Origin: an uncultured bacterium
Lineage (GTDB): Bacteria; Cyanobacteriota; Vampirovibrionia; Gastranaerophilales; Gastranaerophilaceae
Direction: 5' to 3'
Assembly: GCA_902763805.1 (NCBI GenBank)
Contig: CACWTN010000003.1
Span: 1 to 64,000 of the forward strand
Length of the DNA: 64,000 bases
Shown: piece after piece, positions 1-8,206 of the stretch
Position numbering within the stretch: the stretch's first letter is position 1
Layout: every line of letters starts with the position of its first letter
Position numbers and translations under genes: made by a program
The notes under the pieces: model-generated
Database searches by the model: none
Seen by the model: only the letters and a program-made list of their open reading frames with translations
Told to the model about the DNA's origin: nothing

Positions 1-76
1 ACTTTTAAAATAATAAATTTATCTCACAAATATTACTTACATCTTACATCTCTCATAAAATTTACTTACAGTTTTT

Positions 77-100
77 AAGCCCTTCGGGGCTTTTATTTTT
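77..100 (+). terminator. Rho-independent terminator of a gene left of the window
   Basis: Inverted repeat AAGCCC / GGGCTT closed by a TTCG tetraloop, followed by a T-rich tract on the + strand. On the minus strand no U-run follows, so it most likely ends a + strand transcript entering from the left. Bases 1-76 hold nothing else recognisable. Confidence 0.7.
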
Positions 101-132
101 TGATGTATACATGCAAAAACCGTAAAATTTGT

Positions 133-1050
133 TTACGCTCCGCCGTGCGGGTGAGCGGTTTCGTAGACATCTTTCATGTGTTTCATGGAAATATGAGTAT
201 AAATTTGGGTATTAGAGATGCCGGCGTGTCCGAGAAGCTCCTGAACAACTCTTAAATCTGCTCCGTTTTCAATGAGTTTTGTTGCAAAACTGTGTCTGAA
301 TACGTGTGGTGTAACTTTTTTCGGAAGTTCTATTTTTTCGACTGTTTCATTAATTACTTTTCGAATTGTTTTATTCTGAAGTCTGTACCCCGTATTGTTT
401 ATAAACAGTGGAGAGTCATCACTGCAGTCGGGAGTCCGGTAATCTTTTGCGACAATTAATGAACGGGCGGATTCAATATACTGTTTAAGATATTTTTTCG
501 CTCTGTCAGACATCAGGACAATTCTTTCTTTTGCTCCTTTACCAAAAACTCTTATTTCATTCTCATCAAGGTTTATGTCGCCAAAGTTAAGATTGCTGAG
601 TTCTGAAACACGCATGCCTGTTGCCCACAGAAGCTCAAGAATTACCCTGTTCCTGAATCCTGCCGGTGTATCAATTTTTACGTTATTTAAAATTTGCTCA
701 ACTTCATCAGGAGTGAGGAACTTCGGAAGCGGTTTCGGGCGTTTTGGTGCCGTAAGAGAAACTGACGGATTTGTGTCTGTGTATTTTTCTCTGAATAAAA
801 ACTTATAAAAAGTTCTTATGGCAGCGGTTTTTCTTGCTATTGTTGTTTTTTTGTAATCAAATCTCTGAATAAAATGTAAATATTCTTTAAGCTTATCAAA
901 GGTAACATTAACACAGCTTTCGCCGTTCAGCCAGAGGATAAAACTTACGATATCCGAACAGTATGCGCTGAGTGTATGCTCGGAAAAGTTTTTTTCAACG
1001 CTTAAATAGGTTTTAAATTCTTCTATATAGGCTTTTTCTCTTGTGTCCAT
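133..1050 (-). CDS. xerC: Tyrosine site-specific recombinase, XerC/XerD family
   Basis: Tyrosine recombinase of about 305 residues, the usual Xer length. The N-terminal SAM-like core-binding domain (about residues 10-95, with SEHTLSAY) precedes the catalytic domain. Catalytic residues are visible: Arg in ATGMRVSEL, Lys in the beta-hairpin near FGKGAKER, His and Arg in HVFRHSFATKL, His in LLGHAGISNTQ and the nucleophile Tyr in IYTHI. Xer enzymes resolve chromosome dimers at dif before division; XerC, XerD or a single XerH-like enzyme cannot be told apart here. A TTG at 1068 is in frame, but ATG 1050 has a GAGTGAG SD-like stretch and gives the family N-terminus. A TATAAT lies at about 1072-1077 on the minus strand. 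No integrase context (tRNA, phage genes) is present, so a housekeeping role is favoured. Confidence 0.88.
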   Translation of the reverse strand: MDTREKAYIEEFKTYLSVEKNFSEHTLSAYCSDIVSFILWLNGESCVNVTFDKLKEYLHFIQRFDYKKTTIARKTAAIRTFYKFLFREKYTDTNPSVSLTAPKRPKPLPKFLTPDEVEQILNNVKIDTPAGFRNRVILELLWATGMRVSELSNLNFGDINLDENEIRVFGKGAKERIVLMSDRAKKYLKQYIESARSLIVAKDYRTPDCSDDSPLFINNTGYRLQNKTIRKVINETVEKIELPKKVTPHVFRHSFATKLIENGADLRVVQELLGHAGISNTQIYTHISMKHMKDVYETAHPHGGA

Positions 1051-1124
1051 ATTTACATTCTCACTCAACTATTATACAATATTTTTAACGGATGTGAACT
1101 TCCGGCAGGTACAAGAGCTGATTT

Positions 1125-1379
1125 ATGAATATATTTAAAACATTTGAAACATATCTTAAGGAACCCCTCAGTATTTTGCGGGAAAATCTTATACAGATAA
1201 TAAGTTTGCAGACGGGAAATATTTTTGAAAACAAACCGTCTGTTAATGTGAGTTTTACGAAAGACAAAGCTCAGATAACCGTTGTAAATAATGAAAAATT
1301 GTATAACCTGCTTTCTCTTGTAACACACAGAGCGCAAAAGAAGCTTGAAGACAAGGAGAAGGAGCATGAATCAGCTTAG
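1125..1379 (+). CDS. Small conserved-looking protein of unknown function upstream of engB
   Basis: An 84-residue protein, unrecognised. It has an amphipathic N-terminal helix (residues 1-30), a middle strand-rich part (PSVNVSFTKDKAQITVV) and a charged C-terminal tail. Its last 14 bases overlap the start of engB, whose SD (AAGGAG) lies inside it, which implies translational coupling and argues that it is real. Its own SD is weak (AAGAG about 9 nt upstream of the ATG). A short DUF721/DciA-like protein was considered but the motifs do not match. It has no Cys, no signal peptide and no membrane segment. Confidence 0.6.
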   Translation: MNIFKTFETYLKEPLSILRENLIQIISLQTGNIFENKPSVNVSFTKDKAQITVVNNEKLYNLLSLVTHRAQKKLEDKEKEHESA

Positions 1380-1941
1380 CGCAGAATTTATTGTCAGCGC
1401 AGAAAAATTGTCGCAATGTCCTGATTTTAACTTACCGGAGTTTCCTCTGCTGGGACGTTCAAATGTAGGAAAATCTTCTTTTATAAATGCTTTGGCAAAT
1501 AACAAAAAGCTTGCCAAAACTTCAAATACTCCGGGAAAAACAAGGTTAATTAATTTTTTCAACTTTTCGGATAATTTTATAGTTGCGGATCTTCCAGGTT
1601 ATGGTTATGCCAAGGTTTCAAGAGAAGCCCAGAACAGATGGCAGAAAAATCTGGAAGAATATTTGCTGAAAAGAGAGCAGATTAAGTCATTAATCCAGTT
1701 TGTTGATGCACGTCATGATGTCCAAAAAAATGATATCCAGATGAGAGAGTGGGTAGAGGCTTATAATTTGCCTATTTTTACCGTTGTTACAAAAGCAGAT
1801 TGTGTACCGAGGGGAAAACATCAAAAAGTTCTGCAGGACGTAAAAAAACAATTTGGCGGTGAGGTCTTATTGTTCAGTGCTTCTGACAGACGGTATACTG
1901 AGGGTATTCTTGAATATTTAGTAAAATTATGTAAAAATTAA
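1366..1941 (+). CDS. engB: Ribosome biogenesis GTP-binding protein EngB/YsxC
   Basis: TRAFAC-class GTPase of 191 residues involved in assembly of the 50S ribosomal subunit. G1 is GRSNVGKSS, G3 is DLPGYGYA, G4 is TKAD and the G5-like segment is SASD. The switch region TSNTPGKTRLINFF between G1 and G3 is typical of EngB. The frame is open from a TTG at 1345, but ATG 1366 follows an ideal AAGGAGAAGGAG SD and gives the family N-terminus. It overlaps the preceding small gene and is followed 25 bases later by the first WYL-like regulator, so these + strand genes probably form one transcript with coaX. Confidence 0.93.
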   Translation: MNQLSAEFIVSAEKLSQCPDFNLPEFPLLGRSNVGKSSFINALANNKKLAKTSNTPGKTRLINFFNFSDNFIVADLPGYGYAKVSREAQNRWQKNLEEYLLKREQIKSLIQFVDARHDVQKNDIQMREWVEAYNLPIFTVVTKADCVPRGKHQKVLQDVKKQFGGEVLLFSASDRRYTEGILEYLVKLCKN

Positions 1942-1966
1942 TTATTCGGAAAAGAAAGGGGATGTT

Positions 1967-2902
1967 GTGATAGGGGAAGCAGAAAAAGAAGATTTAAGCC
2001 AGATATCACTGACGGGTGTTCGTTCTCTGATTTTGCTGGGCTTACTGATAAATGCACCCATGTCTCTGGAAGAAATCAAAAAAGCGTTTATCGGACATAA
2101 AATTATGGGTGTATCGGCATCTGAGGATGTTATTCGTATTGATATAAATACGCTCAAAAAAATGGGATGTGATATATCCAGAGCAGACCACAGAACTGAT
2201 AATAAATTTGTTCTCAAAAAACATCCGTTCAGAATAAATATTACTAAAGAAGAAGTTTCTGTTATAAAACGTGCTTTTAATAAAATTAAAGAGAATGCAG
2301 ATATAAGTCTTTTAATGTCGTATGACAATTTATTTAAGAAGATAGCAGAGCATGTAACTGATGAAGAAGTCAAGGAAATTTTAACAGGGATATCTCCTTT
2401 GAATAAATATTCACAGGAATTGGTTGACAGGCTGAAATCTGCCTGTGAAAAAAAGAACACGGTTCAGCTTATTTACAAAGCTCCGACTGCTTCAAAAGAA
2501 ACAGAAATTGAGATTTTTGCAGAAAAAATTCTTCTTCAAAGTGATAAATTATATTTGTACGGTGTTGATAAGGGTTCAGACAGACCGATTTATCTTAATA
2601 TCAGGAGGATATTAAAAATTTTGTCTTCGCACCAAACGGATGATTACCATATTGCGGAATCTGTTACCGTGAGGTTTAAACTAAACCATTTCGGAGTATC
2701 GGGTTTGGACGATAACGAAGAAATTGAATCCGGGGATATAGATAACGGTTTTGTGATTTGCGGACATTATCATAATACATTCCTTGCCATGCAGAGAATT
2801 TTGTCGTTTGGTTCTGAGTGTACAGTTATAGAACCTGACGATTTCAAGGAAAAACTTGTTAAAACTCTGCTGAGAATGAAGGAGGTGTACAATGCCAAAT
2901 AA
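1967..2902 (+). CDS. WYL-like transcriptional regulator, first of a tandem pair
   Basis: A 311-residue protein with a GTG start behind GAAAGGGG (ATG and TTG codons just upstream run into stops). Residues about 15-75 look like a winged-helix DNA-binding domain (MSLEEIKKAFIG, DVIRIDINTLKKMGCDI). Residues about 155-215 resemble a WYL ligand-binding domain: a CEKKNTVQLIY strand, then KLYLYGVDKGSDRPIYLNIRRI. The C-terminal 80 residues fit the WCX extension. WYL regulators usually respond to nucleic acid or nucleotide ligands and often control stress or defence genes; neither role can be read from the sequence here. The end overlaps the next, similarly built gene by 11 bases, like the PafB-PafC arrangement. 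The family call is from pattern, not alignment. Confidence 0.6.
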   Translation: MIGEAEKEDLSQISLTGVRSLILLGLLINAPMSLEEIKKAFIGHKIMGVSASEDVIRIDINTLKKMGCDISRADHRTDNKFVLKKHPFRINITKEEVSVIKRAFNKIKENADISLLMSYDNLFKKIAEHVTDEEVKEILTGISPLNKYSQELVDRLKSACEKKNTVQLIYKAPTASKETEIEIFAEKILLQSDKLYLYGVDKGSDRPIYLNIRRILKILSSHQTDDYHIAESVTVRFKLNHFGVSGLDDNEEIESGDIDNGFVICGHYHNTFLAMQRILSFGSECTVIEPDDFKEKLVKTLLRMKEVYNAK

Positions 2903-3761
2903 AAAAATTCCGCAAAAAACAAATGCTTCTTCGACTCAGGTGCTTAAAACTTTATTTACAATGATGCAGGGTGATTACTCCATGGATGAACTTATCGAGA
3001 TTTTAAATCAAAAGGAGCCCGAACCTGTATTCAATAACAGTGTAATAAGCAAATATATTAACACTTGCAGATATTGCGGATTCGAAATTCCAAAAGTTCA
3101 AAACAGGTATTTTATTGCAAAAATTCCGTTTGGTCTTGATTTAAGCGAGCTTGATGAGGATATCATCAATTCACTGTGTCTGTTTATACAGGACGAAATG
3201 ACGCAAAAATACATAGATTTGGCAAATTCGTTCTTTGATAAAATCCGACGTTATTCGACAAGGAACATAGCAAGGGTCGGAAAAGAAGAATTTAATTTTT
3301 CGGTTAAAATCTTTGAACGTGCGGTTGCAAAACACAGAAAGGTAAAACTTTTGTTTAAAAACAGGGATAAACTGGAATGTATACCGCTGAGTGTATCAAA
3401 AAAAGACGGAAAAATTTTGTTTAATGTTATGTGCAAAAAAGAACGTAATATAGATGCGGACAGATTATCTGCAATTCAGATGACAGGACGCAGATTTTTT
3501 GAACAGTACGGGGGAGATCAGATAGTTGTTTTTAAATTAAAAGGTGCGCTGGCAAAAAGGTATGAAGCTAGAGCCAATGAAACCGTTAATGTAAATTCTG
3601 ACGGAACAATAACTGTTACAAATAAAAATGAAAATAAAGCGGTATTATTTTCCAGATTATTAAGATATGACGACAAGTGTGAAATTATTCAGCCAAAAGG
3701 ATACCGTGAAGATATGAAAGATTTGATAAGTGAAATGCTGAATAATTACGGGGAGAAGTAG
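2892..3761 (+). CDS. WYL-like transcriptional regulator, second of a tandem pair
   Basis: A 289-residue protein starting inside the end of the previous gene behind AAGGAGGTG, so the two are translationally coupled. Layout mirrors its neighbour. A helical N-terminal DNA-binding region (SSTQVLKTLFTMMQGDYSMDELIEIL) is followed by a middle domain (residues about 140-195, AVAKHRKVKLLFKNRDKLECIPLSV) like a WYL core whose name-giving W-Y-L residues are not conserved, and a C-terminal WCX-like part ending in a glutamine/proline-rich strand (CEIIQPKGYREDMKDLI). The pair probably forms a heterodimeric or pseudo-duplicated regulator. The stop is directly followed by the start of coaX, so regulator and pantothenate kinase share a transcript. 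Confidence 0.55.
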   Translation: MPNKKIPQKTNASSTQVLKTLFTMMQGDYSMDELIEILNQKEPEPVFNNSVISKYINTCRYCGFEIPKVQNRYFIAKIPFGLDLSELDEDIINSLCLFIQDEMTQKYIDLANSFFDKIRRYSTRNIARVGKEEFNFSVKIFERAVAKHRKVKLLFKNRDKLECIPLSVSKKDGKILFNVMCKKERNIDADRLSAIQMTGRRFFEQYGGDQIVVFKLKGALAKRYEARANETVNVNSDGTITVTNKNENKAVLFSRLLRYDDKCEIIQPKGYREDMKDLISEMLNNYGEK

Positions 3762-4529
3762 ATGTTTTTAGCAATCGATGCCGGGAATACAAAGATTACT
3801 CTGGGATTTTTTGAAGCAGACACGCTCAAAGAGGTTTGCGGATTTTCCTGCGATATAAACATGAGATACCCGGAGCTTAAAACAGAGATAGAAAAACTGT
3901 CTGCCGGTAAACGGCTTAAAGGTTGTATGATATCATCAGTTGTGGAAGAATTGACAGATAAGCTTGAACAGGCAGTCGCAGAGATTTTTAATATAAACCC
4001 GCTAATCCTCCGCCCTGAAAAAAACGGCGGGATAAAAATTAAAACACCTTATCCCGAAAAATGCGGTGCGGACAGAGTTGCGAATGCTTATGCAGCATCA
4101 AGGCTGTATGGAGAAAGACCTGTGATAGTTGTAGACAGCGGTTCTGCGACAACATTTGATATTGTAGATACTGATAATGCTTTTTCCGGCGGTGTAATTA
4201 TGCCCGGCATGGAACTTCAGTTAAAAACTCTCGGAGAAAAAACATCAAAATTACCGCTTCTTGATTTGAAGAAGGTTCCGAAAAAAATTAATGTAATAAG
4301 CGACAATACTGAAGAAGCGATATATGCAGGAGTTGTCGTTGCCCACGCCCAGGCAATACAGGGACTTATAAAACTCTGTGAACAGGAATTCGGAGCGAAG
4401 GCTTTTGTTGTCGGTACAGGCGGAAATATTGATGTTGTGAACCAATATATGGATGACAGAAAGTTAGACGTGATAAACCCTTCTCTCACTCTGGAAGGAA
4501 TAAGACTTCTTTATGAACTAAATGCATAA
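3762..4529 (+). CDS. coaX: Type III pantothenate kinase CoaX
   Basis: A 255-residue ASKHA-fold kinase that phosphorylates pantothenate, the first step of CoA synthesis. The phosphate loop is DAGNTKITLG at the very N-terminus. The pantothenate/dimer segment is CGADRVANAYAA, the second phosphate motif is VVDSGSATTFDIV and the family signature is GGVIMPGM. VVGTGGN near residue 220 is the adenosine-loop segment. The start follows a GGGGAGAAG SD overlapping the end of the upstream regulator. Type III enzymes need a monovalent cation and are not feedback-inhibited by CoA (family knowledge). Confidence 0.93.
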   Translation: MFLAIDAGNTKITLGFFEADTLKEVCGFSCDINMRYPELKTEIEKLSAGKRLKGCMISSVVEELTDKLEQAVAEIFNINPLILRPEKNGGIKIKTPYPEKCGADRVANAYAASRLYGERPVIVVDSGSATTFDIVDTDNAFSGGVIMPGMELQLKTLGEKTSKLPLLDLKKVPKKINVISDNTEEAIYAGVVVAHAQAIQGLIKLCEQEFGAKAFVVGTGGNIDVVNQYMDDRKLDVINPSLTLEGIRLLYELNA

Positions 4530-4530
4530 T

Positions 4531-6147
4531 TTACTTAAATTTTCTGTAATCATTCAGCTCATCAATGGCTTTCATATCAGCAACACGGGAAGCTTTCTTT
4601 TGTTCTTTTGTTATATATGCGTTAATAATTGTTGCAGGAATGATGCTGAGAAGAACAATACCGCAGTATTTTGTGTAGTTAGCGGTTCTTTCAGCTTTTG
4701 AACTTACCGCTTTGAATAAGTAAGGTGCTGCAAACCCCGCTGCTATCATTGAGAAAACCAGATTTATCGGGTATGCAACTGACTGTCCGAAGGCTTCTAT
4801 GCTTTCTGCATATTTTTGTGAGTTTTCGTCGACTTTGTTAAAGGTTCTGAAAGTATTTTTTTGCAGTCTTTTTGCGTCTTTCAGTTGTTCTTCGTTTAAG
4901 TCCAGTTTCTCGGCCGCTTTATAAAACTTGCGTTCTTCTTTTCCTATTGTTTTTTTATATTTTTGGTATTCTTTGTTATCTTTTATTGCTTTTACAAAGA
5001 AAGAGAACAAATTCGGTTTTTTATTTGAGTGTACTTCGGCGTCTGTTATTTCATTTGCCTGTTCATCGCTTACATAAACAAAGTTATTCGGGTTTTGCAT
5101 TAACTCCTGTTTGATTTTGTATCTGCCGACTCTGGAGGCATGTTTGTTTATCTGTGCCGCAAGTATACCCATAACAGCAACAGCAGCAATACCTGAAATT
5201 TTTATAATAAGCGATATTTTGTCGGATTTGATTTTCAGTGCATTTAACAATTTATCGGCACCAAGGTAAGCAAGACCTCCAAAAGCAGTAGTTGTACCGA
5301 TAACTGTTTGTGTCGCAAGTTCGGAATTTTCCGCATAATCCTGAGAAGCTATATCTATCTTTTCAACAAGTTTAGTAAGAAGCTGCTGGTCTTTTTTTGC
5401 ATTTTCAACATCTTCTTCCGATATATTTTCTTCTATGTGTTTTTCATCTTCAAAAATTTCCTGCTCAAATAATTTTTTCTGTTCTTTGTATTTCTTTGAA
5501 TCCATTGCCATATCTTTTATGGTATTAAGACCACCTGATAATTTTTCTGACATTTTTTTCTTTTTGTCTTCATCCAATATGACATTTTGTGCGGTTTTTT
5601 CAGCTTCGGCTTGTTGTTCTTCTGTAAGGATTGCAAAACCTTTCGGGTTATTAAGCTCTGTTCTCATCGCTTCAAATCTGCCTTTACGTGATGCACTGAC
5701 TTCTGCTTTTGCTCCCCAGGACAAGAGCGGAAACGCTGCAAGAGCGCCGGAAAGAAAACCCATTGCGGCAGGAATTCCTATGCCGACCCATTTTTTGTAT
5801 TTGCTTCCTTTTGGGATGAAACGTGCAAAAAATTGTCCGACCGGCTTAATAGAACCGATAGCACCGCCCAGCGCAAGCCCTGCAAAACCGGCAGCTTCCA
5901 GTCCCATACTAATTATAGGCTCTGTTGCAGCTTCCATGTTTTCTGCTTTTTTTTGTGAGTACTCATCCATAATATCTATGGCGCGAAGAAGAATTTTCCC
6001 CCTCTGTATATCTTCTTTGTTAATAATTTCGGGATGCTTTTCAATATAAGCAAGGCGCTTTGCCTCCATTAAATCACGGTTATTTTTCCATTCCGGGTAT
6101 GCAGGCAAAAACTGTTTGTATGATTTGTAATCACCGAAAGTTGACAT
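4531..6147 (-). CDS. Membrane protein built of three related units, function unknown
   Basis: A 538-residue protein, not recognised as a named family. Three similar units are visible, each with (i) a helix rich in E, S, A, Q and Y (DIMDEYSQKKAENMEAAT; DIASQDYAENSELATQT; KVDENSQKYAESIEAFGQ), (ii) a pair of glycine/alanine-rich hydrophobic segments and (iii) a basic cytoplasmic-looking segment (SASRKGRFEAMRTEL; HASRVGRYKIKQEL; KASRVADMKAIDEL). In the first two units this is followed by NPKGFAILTEEQ or NPNNFVYVSDEQ. Charged coiled-coil linkers separate the units. Start choice: AAAAGGAATC 9 nt before the ATG. It converges with coaX with one base between the genes. No catalytic motif was seen; a membrane scaffold or shape role is possible but unproven. 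Confidence 0.8.
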   Translation of the reverse strand: MSTFGDYKSYKQFLPAYPEWKNNRDLMEAKRLAYIEKHPEIINKEDIQRGKILLRAIDIMDEYSQKKAENMEAATEPIISMGLEAAGFAGLALGGAIGSIKPVGQFFARFIPKGSKYKKWVGIGIPAAMGFLSGALAAFPLLSWGAKAEVSASRKGRFEAMRTELNNPKGFAILTEEQQAEAEKTAQNVILDEDKKKKMSEKLSGGLNTIKDMAMDSKKYKEQKKLFEQEIFEDEKHIEENISEEDVENAKKDQQLLTKLVEKIDIASQDYAENSELATQTVIGTTTAFGGLAYLGADKLLNALKIKSDKISLIIKISGIAAVAVMGILAAQINKHASRVGRYKIKQELMQNPNNFVYVSDEQANEITDAEVHSNKKPNLFSFFVKAIKDNKEYQKYKKTIGKEERKFYKAAEKLDLNEEQLKDAKRLQKNTFRTFNKVDENSQKYAESIEAFGQSVAYPINLVFSMIAAGFAAPYLFKAVSSKAERTANYTKYCGIVLLSIIPATIINAYITKEQKKASRVADMKAIDELNDYRKFK

Positions 6148-6177
6148 GTTAAAGGATTCCTTTTAATGGTTAAAAAC

Positions 6178-6198
6178 TTCTGAAAATAAAATTTGCTA
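6178..6198 (-). promoter_or_regulatory. Weak copy of the TAGCAAA(A/T) upstream motif
   Basis: Read on the minus strand this is TAGCAAATTTTATTTTCAGA, 31-51 bases upstream of the three-unit membrane protein. It resembles the TAGCAAAAAA-type boxes found at 9439-9454, 48926-48942 and 53861-53876. Being AT-rich it could be chance. Confidence 0.3.
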
Positions 6199-6240
6199 TT
6201 TATACTCTAAACGTATGATTACGATTTGTAACATTATATA

Positions 6241-6246
6241 TATAAT
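6241..6246 (+). promoter_or_regulatory. Probable -10 element of the 109-residue protein gene
   Basis: TATAAT 29 bases upstream of the ATG at 6275, with an ATTACG-like sequence about 17 bases further upstream that is a poor -35. It lies in the divergent gap 6148-6274. Confidence 0.45.
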
Positions 6247-6274
6247 TTAATTGTGTATTGGGAGAGGTTTTACT

Positions 6275-6604
6275 ATGAATAACAGACGTTGGTATGATTC
6301 AAATGAGTACACTGAAAAGGCTTTGACTTTGCTCAAAGATATGGATGAGGTTAAGAGACGAGCTCTTGCCCGTGATTTAACTACGTTTGTTAAGCAGGTA
6401 AAAGAAATGAAAGAGGAAGACGAGAATACTGAAATCAGTCTTGGTTTAGATAGGGTAATCGGTCTTTATAAACTTTCAAATTCAAGACGCTGGTATGACA
6501 AAGTCAGCATTCTTAATTACGCAATGAAAACTATGTCGACACTTCCTGAAGAAGATTTCTATAATATTATGGAAGGTGTCCACGCAACATTAGCTAAAAA
6601 ATAG
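6275..6604 (+). CDS. Conserved-looking small helical protein, function unknown
   Basis: A 109-residue soluble protein with no recognised domain. The frame is open from 6251, but ATG 6275 sits 7 bases after GGGAGAGG and is the likely start. The segment RRWYD occurs twice, at residues 4-8 and again about residue 70, suggesting a tandem duplication of a short helical module (NRRWYDSNEYTEKALTLL; SRRWYDKVSILNYAMKTM). It is acidic and helix-rich, without Cys, signal peptide or membrane segment. It stands alone between a divergent membrane protein gene and the convergent surE, and has its own -10 at 6241. Confidence 0.75.
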   Translation: MNNRRWYDSNEYTEKALTLLKDMDEVKRRALARDLTTFVKQVKEMKEEDENTEISLGLDRVIGLYKLSNSRRWYDKVSILNYAMKTMSTLPEEDFYNIMEGVHATLAKK

Positions 6605-6607
6605 GTA

Positions 6608-7399
6608 TTAAAACCAATTACAGACATCTTCGCTGCAAAGGCTTGTTTCCAAATCCTGCATAATATTTTTTCTTGTCATTTCGTATGTAACCGGTGTTAT
6701 TGAAATTTTGTTATTTCTGACCGCAGCAATATCTGTTGATGCGTTTTCCGGCTCTGTGATAAGTTCCCCTGCCATCCAGTAATAAACTTTTCCTCTCGGG
6801 TCAACTCGTTTTTCATAACCATCCGTAAATATTCTGTTTCCGAGTTCTGTTATGGCAATACCTGCTATATCCTCTTTTTCAAGTCCCGGGATGTTCACGT
6901 TAAGAATTGTTTTTGGCGGAATTTTGTATTTATCAAGTCTGTTAAGCAGTTCAACAATAAATTCTGAGGCAAATTTAAAATCCTCATATTCGTTGCGTAA
7001 ACTTGCAAGGGAGGTTGCGATACTCGGATATCCCATCATTGCACCTTCCATAGCACAGCTTACCGTTCCGGAATAAAGAATATCAGCTCCGAGGTTCGGA
7101 CCGTGGTTAATGCCGGAAATTACCATATCAGGTTTTTCTTCATCCGATAAAATAGCGTTTATTGCAAGCTTTACACAGTCCCCTGGGGTTCCTGTTGTCA
7201 TCCAGCATTTTTTGGCTCCGTACTTAGGGTCAACTTCTTCCACTCTGAGCGGAGTGTGCAGAGTTAAAGAATGCCCTGCCGCACTGCGTTCTCTGTCGGG
7301 AGCGACAACATATACATCATGAAAGGGAGAAAGCCTTTCTATTAAAGCCCGAATACCGTTTGATAATATTCCGTCATCGTTTGATACAAGAATTTTCAT
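6608..7399 (-). CDS. surE: 5'/3'-nucleotidase SurE
   Basis: A 263-residue divalent-metal-dependent phosphatase that removes phosphate from nucleoside 5'- and 3'-monophosphates. Metal ligands lie in the N-terminal SNDDG motif (DD at residues 8-9) and in the Ser/Asn of DRERSAAGHSLT and GINHGPNLG. TGTPGDCVKLA and the SGTVSCAMEGAMMG segment are typical. It is the last gene of thyX - solute-binding protein - surE, 12 bases after its neighbour, with an AAAAGGGG SD. The operon pairs dTMP synthesis with nucleotide dephosphorylation. All family residues look intact. Confidence 0.93.
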   Translation of the reverse strand: MKILVSNDDGILSNGIRALIERLSPFHDVYVVAPDRERSAAGHSLTLHTPLRVEEVDPKYGAKKCWMTTGTPGDCVKLAINAILSDEEKPDMVISGINHGPNLGADILYSGTVSCAMEGAMMGYPSIATSLASLRNEYEDFKFASEFIVELLNRLDKYKIPPKTILNVNIPGLEKEDIAGIAITELGNRIFTDGYEKRVDPRGKVYYWMAGELITEPENASTDIAAVRNNKISITPVTYEMTRKNIMQDLETSLCSEDVCNWF

Positions 7400-7411
7400 T
7401 ATAAACCCCTT

Positions 7412-8206
7412 TTAGTCGTTAAGCCATTTTTTATGTATTCTGGTTATGACATTTTTTTGTTTTAAGTCAAGAATAGCATTGTTCAGACTTTCTTTAAGTT
7501 TATCCGAGCCTTTGCCTTTTTTGAACCCGATTCCGTACGGTTCTTTGGAGTATCTTTTCGGAAGGAGCACTACATTTTTATCATCGGCGGTAAAACGGCT
7601 CAGGATTGTGTCATCAGATGTGATAGCATCAATCTTGCCGCTTTTAAGTGCGTTATATGCTTCCGCATAAGACTTAAATCCTACAATGTGTGCATTCGGG
7701 GAAAGATTAATCATATTTTTTTCAGCAGTTGTACCCCAAATAACACCGACATTTTGCCCCTGTAAATCAGCAATGGATGTGATTTTGCTTGTATTTCTGA
7801 CAAGGAGAGCCTGACCTGCCGTATCATAAGGTACAGAGAATTCTATAATCTGCTGTCTTTGCGGTGTAATTGTCATGGTGGCGATTACAATATCAACTTC
7901 CCCGGTAGATATTTTCATAAGCCTGTTGCTTGGAGTTACGGGAACAAATTTAACATTTTTGTTTGAACCTAAAAGGTGTTCTGCAATATATTTTGCCAAA
8001 TCAATGTCATAGCCGGAAAGCTCACCTGTTTTATCATAGAAGGCAAACGGTTTTGAATCGACATTTACTCCCACTCTGATAATACCCTTTTTCATGATTG
8101 AATCGTAAATATCGCTTTCTACATATTTTTCGGGTCTGAGAACCAGAAAATAAAATGCAACAAGGCATAAAAATATAACGGTTAATGTGGTTCCGAGTTT
8201 GTTCAT
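7412..8206 (-). CDS. Periplasmic solute-binding protein (SBP family 3, polar amino acid type)
   Basis: A 264-residue protein. Residues 7-25 form one hydrophobic segment with no lipobox Cys or clear cleavage site, so it may stay membrane-anchored on the periplasmic side. The mature part matches family 3 solute-binding proteins: IIRVGVNVDSKPFAFYDKTGELSGYDIDLAKYIA, then GEVDIVIATMTITPQR (ligand-binding Arg), IADLQGQNVGVIWGTTAE and the hinge region. Such proteins feed amino acids to an ABC permease, but no permease or ATPase gene lies in this window, so it is an orphan here or a sensor/binding protein. The start overlaps the stop of thyX (ATGA), showing translational coupling. Confidence 0.82.
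   Translation of the reverse strand: MNKLGTTLTVIFLCLVAFYFLVLRPEKYVESDIYDSIMKKGIIRVGVNVDSKPFAFYDKTGELSGYDIDLAKYIAEHLLGSNKNVKFVPVTPSNRLMKISTGEVDIVIATMTITPQRQQIIEFSVPYDTAGQALLVRNTSKITSIADLQGQNVGVIWGTTAEKNMINLSPNAHIVGFKSYAEAYNALKSGKIDAITSDDTILSRFTADDKNVVLLPKRYSKEPYGIGFKKGKGSDKLKESLNNAILDLKQKNVITRIHKKWLND

Noticed and set aside
133-1050. Xer gene as part of an integrative element or phage
   Set aside because: No attachment-site tRNA, no phage or conjugation genes and normal base composition around it; housekeeping XerC/D is more likely.
5435-6049. 204-codon + strand open frame opposite the three-unit membrane protein
   Set aside because: Cys/Ser/Pro-rich mirror of an alanine-rich coding strand; no SD.
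7412-8206. Solute-binding protein as a lipoprotein
   Set aside because: The only Cys in the hydrophobic segment (LCLV) has no lipobox context, so a signal-anchor was preferred.
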